Origin: Botryococcus braunii
Taxonomy: Eukaryota; Chlorophyta; Trebouxiophyceae
DNA: 20,000 nt
Direction: 5' to 3'
Assembly: GCA_002005505.1 (NCBI GenBank)
Contig: KV908451.1
Location: 202,945-222,944 of the forward strand
A program made the position numbers and the translations under genes. The notes under the pieces are model-generated. The model was not told the origin of the DNA, did no database searches, and saw only the letters and a program-made list of their open reading frames with translations. Shown here one piece after another: positions 1 through 19,688 of the stretch. Positions within the stretch are counted from its first letter, which is position 1; each line of letters starts with the position of its first letter.

Positions 1-346
1 GGATGGGGGAACAGAGAAGGGGTTGGCAGGGGACGAACGAGAGGGGAAGGCCCCCTCACAAATCTACCCTGCCCCCGGGCCGCTCCTTGTTCTGGAGATA
101 GTGGCAAAACTGTCGTTCATGTTAGTTTGAGCCTGGGCTGCTGATAACATCACTATCTGCTGTACTGTCAGACGCGTGCATGCTTCTCTGTGGTTGTGAC
201 CCCTGCGTGAGGTTTCCACTGAGCCCCTGAGGTATCTGGGGAGCGGAATTTGGCTGCTGGTTGCTGTTGTACGTCACACCCTGTGTTTGAGATACTTCTA
301 TGGTTTTAAATATCAAGTGCAGGTTTTCCAATGTTGCCAGCTGCAG

Positions 347-406
347 TGGCACTGGGGCATTGTGTGGACTTGGGGAGCTTGTCACCCAAGTCTGGGGTTC
401 AACTCC
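347..406 (+). repeat. tRNA-like pol III promoter pair (candidate SINE head)
   Basis: An A-box-like TGGCACTGGGG at 347-357 is followed 38 bases later by a B box GGTTCAACTCC (396-406) that fits GGTTCRANYCC. A complete cloverleaf is not evident, so a tRNA-derived repeat is more likely than a tRNA gene. A chance match remains possible. Confidence 0.35.
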
Positions 407-885
407 CTTTCATGAATTCGGTCTGTGTTGGTTGTTTTTCTGCCCCCCCCCCTCCCTCCTCCCCTGTCTTGACCACCTTGCTGGTTGCAGACTTGTTTCA
501 AACCCATGTTTGTGTTAGTAAAACAAATACTGTGGATAATGGAACGGCATGCTGTAGCCATTGGATGCCTGGGCTTTCACTGATGGCTGAGTGGTGATGA
601 TGTAAGGAAGTCAGTGTCTCTCGATCAGAGCCACCCCTTGTAGGTGCCCAGTAGGTCAGTGCAAGGGAGTGCTATGGGTATGTTGTGGGGGGGTGGGGGG
701 GCCTGTCGGGGTCTGGTGGATGTGTCGTCACGCTTCAGGTGCGTGGTGTGTGTATGTTGCCGGTGTGTGGGGGCTCGGAAATGAGGGAGCTGGAGCTGAA
801 ACGGTGGTGGGAAGAGTGGGGGAGGAGGAAGTTACTGTGGACGTAAGGAAGCGCTGGGACAAAGGGGGTGTGGGTAGGGAAGTGG

Positions 886-969
886 GGGAGGGAGGGAGGG
901 AGGGAGGGAGGTCGAGGGAGGGAGGGATTGAAGGAGGGAGAGGGGGAGGGAAGGCGGGGGGGGGGGGGG
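886..969 (+). repeat. (GGGA)n array ending in a G14 run
   Basis: GGGA units at 886-955 are interrupted by GTCGA and a few substitutions, and are followed by 14 consecutive G at 956-969. The region is purine-only over most of its length and could form quadruplex or triplex structures. Confidence 0.9.
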
Positions 970-1084
970 AAGCAACGGAGGTAGGGGGACAGGGGGATTC
1001 CAACAATATGCAATATGGTAATGAAAGCAACACGTTTTGGACCCGGCCATGTGTGATGTGCGATTGTTGGGGCGTGTACACAAG

Positions 1085-9081
<7,997 letters not shown>

Positions 9082-9101
9082 AGCACTTTTTGCTGGCAAC
9101 G

Positions 9102-9165
9102 GGATTCGAACCACGGTGCTATGCAGGAGTGAACTGCCTGCCTTGCAGACCGTTACGGCTCAGGT
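9102..9165 (-). repeat. tRNA-like element, minus strand
   Basis: The minus strand has an exact B box GGTTCGAATCC (9102-9112) and, upstream, an anticodon-like hairpin GCAG-TTCACTC-CTGC (CAC in the loop) and an A-box-like GAGCCGTAACGG. The T stem and acceptor stem do not pair well. It is best read as a tRNA pseudogene or SINE fragment in the 3' flank of the helicase gene. Confidence 0.4.
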
Positions 9166-9699
9166 GCTGGAGGTCCTGCCTTTTTGCTCGTACTGATGGT
9201 AGCAGGGCCCTTGCTGGTGCGCTTGTGCGGCATGGGAATATGTGAGATGCCCTGTGTAGACCTGAGGGACGGAAAGGCTGAAAGATGGAAGTAAGGCAGT
9301 GAACGGTGCGAGCATTAGAGATGGCAAGGGGGCCCAGGCATGGAGAGGTGGGGGAAGCCCTGCTTCCGGGCACGGGGGCAGCGGCAGAAAGATGACTTAG
9401 ACTTTGTTTGGGAACAGTACAGAACAGTACACGGTACTTTTGATGCCACACGTTTGCAAGTGATCATTAAAAGCCATGATTAGATAATGATGCTGTTGGT
9501 GATGATAATGATGATGATGATGATGATGATGGTTTTTAAACCCTCACGGGGGACTGCGACACAACCAGGGTGCTCTGTTTACTCACAAGGACAAACCCAC
9601 GCGGCAAAGCATGTCTCCAAATCATAACTGCTAGCAGCCACCGCCCCTGGACCTCCGTGAAAGGGTCTCCGCAAACCACCTCTGTGCGCCTGGGTTCAA

Positions 9700-9755
9700 G
9701 GGATCGAACCGATGAAGGCCATTCCCTCCGCTTGACAAGGGACCCAATCGCGTCT
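9700..9755 (-). repeat. tRNA-like B box with weak A box
   Basis: The minus strand carries GGTTCGATCCC (9700-9710), an exact pol III B box, and about 30 bases upstream TTGTCAAGCGG, which resembles a class II tRNA A box. The span is too short and poorly paired for a functional tRNA. Confidence 0.3.
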
Positions 9756-9826
9756 GGGTCGGCACATCCCGCCACGGCAGGGCCCCAGCCGGGTAGAATT
9801 AATCAGGGCACAAAAAAAAAACACAG

Positions 9827-10039
<213 letters not shown>

Positions 10040-10465
10040 TTGTGCTGCATGCGTTACTCCATAAATGCAATCGTAGGGGTAGCGAGGCCTTGGCTACCCC
10101 TTGAGGCTCCTTCAAAAATGCAGCTCAGGGCTCACAGAGAGAAGTTTGGCAGCAGTTGGGCTCAAGCCAGACCCCTTCTGCACGGCTCGTAGCACGAGTG
10201 TTGATAATTTATGACTGAGTGTCAAGCGAAATACAGCTCTGGGTGTACAGACGCGTCACTGTGCCTGCATTTTCGCTGAGGAGAAATCTAGAATTGCGCT
10301 ATCAAGGATACCCACGCATCTCGCGAATGTGGGATGACTTGGGAGTGCCAGAGTCCTGTTGACCAGCCATGAGACAAGCCTGCGATCCGCACTTACAAAA
10401 CAGGTTCCGCGCTTCCAACTGCAGCAGGGCCATTTTCAGCGTGCTTCTTGCAGTGAGACGTGCTT

Positions 10466-10535
10466 CTGGCTCATCCCCAGCCGAACTTATAATCAAGAGT
10501 GAAGCCCACGGGCTGGCTCATTCCCAGCCGAATTT
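10466..10535 (+). repeat. Two diverged ~22 bp direct repeats
   Basis: CTGGCTCATCCCCAGCCGAA (10466-10485) recurs as CTGGCTCATTCCCAGCCGAA (10513-10532), 47 bases later, with one difference over 20 bases. Confidence 0.8.
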
Positions 10536-13500
10536 GGCAACAGCCCCAGGCACACGCGCTATCGCTTGCCTGGAAAAACAAGTGGCCGACTGCCACGACT
10601 TCTTAAGTTGTCTGCAGCCGGCACTTCACTGGCCGCATCGGCCACACACTTCACTCAACCCTCATAAATCAGGCCTGTTCGCCACTAAACCTTTCAAGAA
10701 TGAACAACGTGGTTCGCATCTGTGCAAAATTATGACGCACTTCATTCCATTGCCAAAGCCACAACCACTTTGCAGTACGCACGTGCCTCACATGAACACA
10801 AAAAATCAAACCAAAGGAGAATCATCTCAATTAGCCCCATTGGCTGGGCACACATGCACGCAAAGTCCACAGGCTCCATGTCACAACCTGCTAGCAACAG
10901 TGTTCCCAGTACATATCATCGACACACAATCACCAGCATTTGATTGTTCCTCATATGAGATGCACGAGTGAATCAGGCGCATCCCGTTCTCGGATATTGG
11001 TCCTGCAAAGACTGCGATGATCACAGTCAGTGGGCATGGTCAGCATAGACGACGACACATGGGCTTGATCCACGGGCACGCTCATCTCTCCCGCACCAAC
11101 CCACGCGTTTACTTGTAAAATACATCAATACGAACCCAGGCATATAAACTTCACCACCATGCCTCACGAGAGCAGAACAAGACTCGACCCAATCCCTACT
11201 GGAAAGCTTCTTGATAGGCCAGGTTGGATCTGCGGAGTCGCTCGGCATGGGCTGTATTAGCCATCGATATGATTAAAAGAAGCCCTCTCAGTCCAAGTGC
11301 TCAGGAAGTTGCTGACAGAAACCCATTTGCATGGATAACCCAGCATATAGGCGCCAAAACCAAAATCCCTCCCCGGAAGAATGGAAGAATCGCTCAAATT
11401 CAAATAAGCCATCAAGCTCGCTGCTAGAAGCCAGTCGGCCCGCTCTAGCAAGTACAGAATGGCCACACGTGAATGATCTGACATAGGTAAGTCCTGCGGA
11501 AGGGACCCAGATTGCTTGAGGAAAGGCTCCAGCACCTGAGGATGCTTCTAGGAGAGCCCATCCAGCTTGCATACATTCGGACTCACGTAACTCATCTCAA
11601 ACTCCCGACTAGGCAATTTCCTGACTGCAAAAACATCAACAGACCCAAATCGGTGCCTATTGCTATTGCTTCATGCGTTCAAACAAACCTCGTCGGATAA
11701 GTCGCAGCTGCTTGCATTCCTTATCTTCTCCTGTTCTTGTTTTCTCCACACAACGCGAACGCCCAGATTGAGGACGCAATGCAAGCAGCTCAATCAAATC
11801 CACGCCTACCATACACCGCCCTGGGACTTCTCACAGCAGGTGGACACGGGGAAGCAATCCCAAGCTCACATCAAACTCGTCATACACTGCCCTGCAATAT
11901 CAGGCTTTCCACGCGAATAACTCGAATCAGTCCGAGTTCCTAGGTCGGGGAAAGCCTGCAAACTGGGATAAATTCTGTTCCCCGGCGTGTGCAAAAGGAA
12001 TTCCCAAAACTCCTTTTCTGTCTCACAATCACACACAGCTCGACACCCACGCAACAATGCCGAGTTGTGTTTGTCGTTTTTAACACAAGTACATTCCATC
12101 TCTCCAGAGTTTACAGACGGCATGACCCACTTTGGCCCCGGGGGAAAGGGGGAAAGGCATGAATGACACAGCCTTGCCCTCCAAAGTGCATACTGTGCCT
12201 GCCTGCATGTGTGCAAACACCCGAATGAAAGACTCGCGTACACAAGCAGGCGGGGCCACATGCAATTGCCAATCCACGCCCCCCCCCCCCCTACCAAAGT
12301 AGTTGCTGGAGGGGAGACACAACAAAGCAGCAACTCGAGACCTCTCGTAAGATACATGCCCATATACAACGTAATCAACAGTACGGGAGAAGGTATGATA
12401 CGGGAAGAGGTATGACCGGCCATATCAAACCAAAATTGATGGCGTAGCTGGTGCATCACACCTGCAATCGCAAGGTGGAAGACACGTGTTTGGGCCAACA
12501 AAGACAGATGGCAGGCTAAAAGAGTGAAATACAGAGAGAAAACGGGCATTCAAACTAGCAACCAACCCCCCAACAAGCGAAAGCGTAGCCCGGCACCCGC
12601 CATGATGACAGTGCCATCCGCGCGGCTCACTAACAATGCTACATGCACATGGGAGAGTCCCATGGGGCCCATGACAAGCGTCACCAAGGATAACCCAGAA
12701 GGCGCCACCTGCCATGCTCGAGCCAGATCTCTGCTTCAAGCTACTACACATCAGGTGTCCCAACACCTGGGGAAGCATTGCTGGACAAGGAAAGCATGCG
12801 CAGCGCGCTCTATGAACCCCCTTTTAAGGCAGTCGGTCTCCTCAAAGTCCTTCCTGCACCAGTTGGGGAGTCGTGGTCCTGGAGTGCAGAGATAGACTCA
12901 CCGCCTGGCTTGCAAAGAAAATACTCCCCACCTCCGTTTCAGAGGCACGCCCCCTCCTTGGCCAGGCTCACCCTGATGGACTCACCCCCAGGTCCTGATA
13001 GCCACTGAGCCTCCAAGGAAGGCAAACGGACCGCAGGTGACGGCAAACAAGCCCCGCCAACCCTTTGAGCGCTGGGGCTCATGCAGAGAACTCCAAACAG
13101 AGGAGAAAGGGCAGACTCGCTACCTGATGCAATGCGAGGGGCTGTTATGAAAAGGACGCCCCAAGCACTCGACCCCTGCATCTCTCACTCGATCAGTTTC
13201 CGAACAGGATCCCTAAGCGGTCGCATAACTTTGTCATTTCCCCAGCAGGGTGAAAGCAACGGAACGTTGACAGGGCTCCTTGAGGCACAGGGACTCAAGC
13301 ACGGGATGCAAAACCACACCCGCGCAAGGGCGCGAGGCAAACTCCCTTCGCTACAGCAGTAAATCTTCTGAACATTGCATCTTTCTGGGGCATGGCAGGT
13401 GATAACCCTCAAAGAGGTGTTGCAACACGGTGGACTTCAACAGGACCCCAACCTCCATGGATCTGAAACCTCCGACATTCTCAAGGTTTGCGAAGAGCAT

Positions 13501-14119
13501 GCTGTTCCCGCACACAGCAAGAACTGTAGACGCCTACACGCCCGCACAAGACCTCTGCAAAGGGATCCAGAGCGGTGCAAGAACCAGTTCCCAAAACTGC
13601 AAAACCTGGGCACAACAGCTGCCACGACTGGTGACTCATTGCTCATGAGCCCGTCTTGACAGCCTGCCATGCACTGCTTAAGCTTGGGCGCGGAGCTGGT
13701 CAGAACGTCCTGGCCACGACCTGTTTTGATGTCTAGCTGAGACACTATTATCTAGGCAATCCGCCCGATCTGTGCATAACAGGCCAGGCCAGGTCTCAAG
13801 CGCGCTCCCAGGCTTTCCACAACGACCAAACAACACGCATTCTGAATTACACGAGAACGTGCACCAACAATCAGCCCACAACGCTCAAAAGGGGCTGGTT
13901 CAGCATCAAAAAGCAGCTTGTATCAGGGGAGCGATTAATGAAATAACATCTGGATCTGCTAAGGGTTGGGGTCTCTTTCTCAAAGCCCCGGCAGGGGGGG
14001 GGGGAGGGGCGAGGACTCCTCAAGGAGCTCAGGCATGCCAACAAGCCTGAGGAGATCAATGAAGGCCATGTGGAGTGAGGCCGTTTGCAATGTTCCACGG
14101 GATGGGGAGCCTAGCCTAT

Positions 14120-14153
14120 CCACGATTGGGGCCATGTGGGCCCCAAATCGTGG
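14120..14153. other. Hairpin-forming inverted repeat
   Basis: Arms CCACGATTGGGGCC (14120-14133) and GGCCCCAAATCGTGG (14139-14153) pair over 14 base pairs with one bulged A and a 5-base loop. No T-run or gene end is nearby to give it a role. Confidence 0.75.
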
Positions 14154-14501
14154 CGCTGGTGGATTGGATTACGGATGGTCAGAGCGGAACCTGTTCAGCA
14201 AGGACAGTTCCAGACTACCATGCCCGCCCAGCCCCAGAGCGGTTTGGACGGACGAGTCGGAAACCAGACCACTGTGACGCAAACAGCACCCCTTCCTACA
14301 GCATGCACACGTCCACACAAAAACAGACGGGCGTCCCTGCGAAGCGGCATGACGGCATGAGGATGTGCCCTCATACTCAAAGAGACAAGACGGCGCACGA
14401 CTGGTTAAAGCATGTAATACACACACGCTTGGGCCCACAGACCGGCCCCCAAGTGCCACGGGAAAGCGTCCTGGCGTGGATCTCTGGATTGGTTCCCAGT
14501 G

Positions 14502-14546
14502 CGTGAAGGGAAGCCTCCGCCTACAACACGTGAAGGGAAGCCTCCG
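14502..14546 (+). repeat. Exact 18 bp direct repeat, offset 27
   Basis: CGTGAAGGGAAGCCTCCG occurs at 14502-14519 and 14529-14546 with a 9-base spacer, consistent with a small tandem duplication. Confidence 0.9.
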
Positions 14547-15045
14547 ATTCCAGCGCCTGAAAAGGAAAGCAAGAACACATGTGTCCGACACAAGAGTCCC
14601 TCCCCCCCTCCGCCCTCTCTCATGGGGCTCAACAGCAGCAAGCCATCAAGACTTGGAAAGGAAAGGACTCCTGAACCTCCAATGTGTCCAAGGGCAGCTT
14701 TGTGAGGCGCGAGGGCATTGCTCAGGACCAAGTCCCATGGGTGAAGCGCCAGGGGTTGGCCAATGAAATTCTTTCAAAAATGTTGCTTCACGGTGCTCTC
14801 AAAAGGGCTGTAACAAACTGGCCCCCTTGCCAAAATACTGACACGCAAGCCTCACATGCCCACTGGAGAGTCTGCCCCAAGCCCGATGCAGAAAGCAAAT
14901 GCCTCAAAGTGTTGCCCCTCCCCTCGCGCCCAAGTCAAACCACCCTCCCTCCACCCCACACAAGTGGGGAGATCCTTGCAACAATGAAATGGGTCCTGCT
15001 CCCCTCAAAATCTTCGGCTGAGCGCCCTGGGATGCCCTGGATAGG

Positions 15046-15648
15046 CTAGGCTGGGGAGAAGACGTACTCGCGGACATCCTGGAGGCCGGCCACCCGCCAT
15101 CCTCGAAAGAAGCGGCCGATGGAGAGCATGAGAGTGCTCATGCAGCGCCACTGGTGCTCCCGCGACGCATCCACGACAGCTTTGAAGCCGGGGTACCAGG
15201 ATTGAACCCCGGTGCACCCAAAGTAACCTTTCACGCTAACCTCCAGCACTTTTTCCCCGACCGGGCTCGCGGCTGCAGGAGCTTTGCTTGGAGAGGTGCC
15301 AGCCTGGGTCGACGCCGAGAGTGCGAACGCAGAAGCTTTTTCGGGGGAGCCCGAGGTCGTATCTTCTGGTGGGTGCTCTCCTGCCGGTCCCCCAGGAGGT
15401 CCTGCAGGTACCCTCGGTACCAGTCCCCTGCTCTCGTTTCCCACGCTCCTGCACATCAGGATTACGAGACCGAAAAAGCCATCCCATGGGGGCCCCTCGA
15501 TGCACACCCGCAGCTCGCCGGAGTACATGCTCTTCTCAATCTGCGCGACCACGGACCCGTGCCGGCTCCAGCTGTCGATGCTCTGCACAGTGAGCACGAC
15601 GCGGTGGCGCCCGCGGCCCGAGAAACACGAGCACGACCAGAAAACAAT
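15046..15648 (-). CDS. Unknown gene, last exon
   Basis: The minus-strand acceptor CTCCTCTTCGCAG| precedes 15648 in phase 0, matching the donor of the exon before it. The frame runs 200 codons to TAG at 15048-15046. The first 60 and last 60 residues look like folded protein, and the middle is Pro/Ser/Thr/Ala-rich. A B-box-like sequence at 15199-15209 lies inside, so part of this span could instead be a repeat or intron. Confidence 0.5.
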   Translation of the reverse strand: MVFWSCSCFSGRGRHRVVLTVQSIDSWSRHGSVVAQIEKSMYSGELRVCIEGPPWDGFFGLVILMCRSVGNESRGLVPRVPAGPPGGPAGEHPPEDTTSGSPEKASAFALSASTQAGTSPSKAPAAASPVGEKVLEVSVKGYFGCTGVQSWYPGFKAVVDASREHQWRCMSTLMLSIGRFFRGWRVAGLQDVREYVFSPA

Positions 15649-16412
15649 CTGCGAAGAGGAGCTGGCGGGGTTGGATCCCCCGGCCGGAACGGAGGGGGGC
15701 CGGGCCTCAGTGATGGGAGCAGACGCAGCCCCCGTGGTCGGCTCCAAACTGGTCTGGCTGCATGGCGTGGCCCCCGAAGAGACAACCACCGACGGCGTTG
15801 CTAGGAGGGCATCATCCCCCGGCCAGACGCCCCCGCTCAGATCGAATATCGCCGGGGGACCCGCCTCGGATGGGCACCCTGGGAGGGCCTCTTGAGCGAC
15901 CTGCAATGTACCACGCGACTGGGGTGAGCAGGAAGCCAGATCTAATTTTCATACCCATTCCACAGATTAAGGAACGGACGAGTAGTTTAAACACTAGCCC
16001 CTGCACATAAGTTTTGGAGGCGCCTGCCCGCACCATAACACTCGTCACACACAGAGGCATGCATGGACGAAGTCTAGAATGCAGCGCAGGCAAGCCTGAG
16101 GACATGGCGCTCCACCTGTAAAAGAAATAGCAAATGTCCACCCAACTAGCTATCCTCCAATCAAGTAGGATACGCCTTGCCCACTTTGATCTCTCTTGCC
16201 CGCTTCAGTGTTCGCTGAATACGTCTTTTTCCTATGAAATTATTTTGCTGTTAAGAAACGTGGGGCCGGCGGGGTTGCCAAAATGTCAAACTCTTGCTCC
16301 ACGTGGATCAGCGTGCGCCCACACCGCCCCCCTACTCCAAACACACAATACATGAGCATGCACGCACGTACGCCAGGGACAGACAGACGGACGGGGAGAG
16401 GGAGAAGGGGGG

Positions 16413-16507
<95 letters not shown>

Positions 16508-16761
16508 GGAGGTCACCTGGGGGCTGCAGGACAAGCGCAGCACAATGGCCTTGAGGAGGAGCTCTCCAAAGAGCGAGTGGGCTGCATCGATCAACTTGCT
16601 CTCCTCCTTGGCCAACCTCTCATGGAAGGCCTGCCGGAAGATCCTGCCCGTCAGGGCCATGCGAGCCAGCTCGTTCTCCGAGAAGCTCCCAGACTCCAAC
16701 ACCTCCAGCTGGAGGTACTGGTGCAGCTCCTCCCACGCTGATGAGCTTCCCTCCAACGCCA
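15046..16761 (-). CDS. Probable multi-exon gene of unknown function (3' part)
   Basis: Two minus-strand exons join in phase: 16761-16517 and 15648-15046, with an 868-base intron that contains a GA tract. The first exon encodes a helix-rich segment (AFHERLAKEESKLIDAAHSL, then LLLKAIVLRLSCSPQ). The second encodes HRVVLTVQSIDSWSRHG, a Pro/Ser/Ala-rich linker of about 70 residues, and RFFRGWRVAGLQDVREYVF before a TAG stop. I do not recognise the family. The segment VVLTVQSIDSWSRH recalls the core of B9-type C2-like domains, but the rest does not confirm that. Upstream exons (the first exon starts mid-codon) were not found. An in-frame ~91-base intron inside the linker is also possible. The opposite strand has long open frames over the second exon, which tempers confidence. 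Confidence 0.5.
16407..16509 (+). repeat. (GA)n flanked by G-runs
   Basis: About 41 GA units (16415-16497) lie between a G9-type run and a G13 run. It lies in the intron between the two exons of the unknown minus-strand gene, where it reads as CT and may serve as part of a pyrimidine tract. Confidence 0.95.
16517..16761 (-). CDS. Unknown gene, upstream exon
   Basis: The minus-strand acceptor TTTTTCTGTGCCTGCAG| precedes 16761, and the donor CCCCAG|GTGACC follows 16517. The 245-base exon begins with two bases that complete a codon and ends in phase 0. The peptide has a predicted amphipathic helical character with no low complexity, unlike its surroundings, which supports real coding. Confidence 0.55.
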
Positions 16762-18851
<2,090 letters not shown>

Positions 18852-18997
18852 CTGTAACAACGACCAGAGACTTGTCAAGCGACATATTACAGCAGACAGG
18901 GTAAAGGTTGGAAACAGAAAATACCGTGAAGTCATCAATATCGTTCCGGAAAAGGTGTGGGGACTGTTGCTGTATTGTGATTATTCTTTGAACTCAC
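18852..18997 (-). other. Candidate 146-base intron with canonical ends
   Basis: The minus strand has AAGGAG|GTGAGTTC (donor, 18997) and GGTCGTTGTTACAG|GAT (acceptor, 18852). This is the only textbook GTGAGT donor noted in the window. It begins just after the stop of the 19002-19099 frame, so it would be a 3' UTR intron or belong to an alternative frame reading SEFKE into DHGNSEQL. Confidence 0.35.
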
Positions 18998-19001
18998 CTC
19001 C

Positions 19002-19099
19002 TTAAACTCGCTGAAATAAATTCAAAATAGCTTTTTCAAACCAGTTCTTATCCTGTCCGAGGCTGTCCATGAACAGCTTCGCGACAAAGACGCCGTCGA
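19002..19099 (-). CDS. Candidate exon, possibly FtsJ-type methyltransferase C-terminal part
   Basis: After the minus-strand acceptor GATAGACAG| the frame encodes DGVFVAKLFMDSLGQD and KNWFEKAILNLFQRV before TAA (19004-19002). In FtsJ/RrmJ-family RNA 2'-O-methyltransferases a GG-x-FVxKxF block holds a catalytic Lys and is followed by a helix ending LF-x-x-V, so the spacing and residues match well. That family then continues with a KPxxSRxxSxE block, which I do not find. The exon may therefore end at the donor after CGA (19008) and continue elsewhere, or the copy may be broken. The upstream methyltransferase motifs are not seen in the window. It is only ~31 residues, so chance is not excluded. 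Confidence 0.35.
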
Positions 19100-19391
19100 C
19101 TGTCTATCCAGCCGTCATCCTCTAATGTCCCGTGATCGTCACTTTGCCTCCAACTTGAGCATTAGAGCAATCCTGCTGCCTATAACAGGTGTTGTGGGAG
19201 CCGCGAACCTCTTCCGACAAGACCAGTCTTGGGAGTAAACCACCGTACGGTTGCTGTCCGAATTTGCAGCCCCATCTGGGCAAAGTGCTGACAGGGAATA
19301 CCCTCAGAAAATCGCCAATTCCCGAGAGCCCAATTGGATCACAGTCAACGTGTGTCCGCTTCAGTGCGGCGTCCTGAGTTCACGTGACTAT

Positions 19392-19408
19392 TGCGGTACC
19401 GTACCGCA
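19392..19408. other. Palindrome TGCGGTAC-C-GTACCGCA
   Basis: A perfect 8-base inverted repeat around one central base. It is the first of three inverted repeats within 150 bases. Confidence 0.85.
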
Positions 19409-19465
19409 CTTTCTTTGACGCAAAAGACAGCACAATCGCATCCACAATGTGGGTTCCACATGCGG

Positions 19466-19488
19466 CGTGCCAGCTACTTTCTGGCACG
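19466..19488. other. Hairpin CGTGCCAG / CTGGCACG
   Basis: An 8-base perfect stem with a 7-base loop (CTACTTT). It is the second of the cluster. Confidence 0.8.
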
Positions 19489-19510
19489 GAGCAGCCTGTA
19501 ATTATATTTC

Positions 19511-19537
19511 CAGCTTTATATTAGTAATATAAAGCTG
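19511..19537. other. 27-base AT-rich near-perfect palindrome
   Basis: CAGCTTTATATTA (19511-19523), one G, then TAATATAAAGCTG (19525-19537): 13 perfect base pairs. It could be a cruciform, a dimeric protein site or a hairpin in a transcript. Confidence 0.9.
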
Positions 19538-19584
19538 ATCCTGGATGTAATATTCCTTCCTTCCTTTCTTCCTGTACCTCACAG

Positions 19585-19688
19585 AACGCAAGGGAGGCTT
19601 CGGCAGGGCAGACGACCTGTACGATGATATTTCTTTGCATTTTATGTCCTTGATGGTTGTTTTGGCTCATCGCAGCTGTAGTCTGTAA
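19585..19688 (+). CDS. Weak candidate terminal exon
   Basis: A strong pyrimidine tract and CCTCACAG| acceptor precede a frame starting RKGGFGRADDLYDDISLHF and ending at TAA (19686-19688). The first part looks protein-like but I do not recognise it, and no upstream exon was found. It may be chance. Confidence 0.2.

Larger units (their letters stand above)
1..1084. other. Upstream flank, probably intron of the helicase gene; no exon assigned
   Basis: The helicase gene must continue upstream, because motifs I to III are missing from the window, so this stretch is most likely intron, perhaps with an unrecognised exon. A short open stretch runs through the first ~120 bases, but it has no recognisable motif and no clear donor. 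The rest holds a C-run near 444-452, a tRNA-like element at 347-406, a GGGA array and a G-run. I could not place a known DHX37 segment here. Confidence 0.5.

Noticed and set aside
9102..9180. Functional tRNA-Val(CAC) gene on the minus strand
   Set aside because: The B box and anticodon hairpin fit, but the T stem and acceptor stem do not pair.
10369..10971. 200-codon plus-strand open frame
   Set aside because: No recognisable domain, His/Gln/Ser-rich without pattern, and a pair of local repeats inside it. Too weak to call a gene.
11866..12549. 227-codon minus-strand open frame with a hydrophobic start
   Set aside because: A few hydrophobic stretches, but Cys/His-rich, irregular and unsupported by homology or splice signals. 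Kept only as a note.
15154..15895. Long plus-strand open frames opposite the minus-strand exon
   Set aside because: Composition is Arg/Pro/Ala-rich as expected for the complement of GC-rich coding DNA, and they do not join to other exons. The minus strand has matched splice sites. It remains a possible error.
19129..19374. ~80-codon minus-strand frame (contains HVDCDPIGLSGIGDFL)
   Set aside because: No ATG at its start, no known domain, and the plus strand is open over the same bases, so it may be chance.
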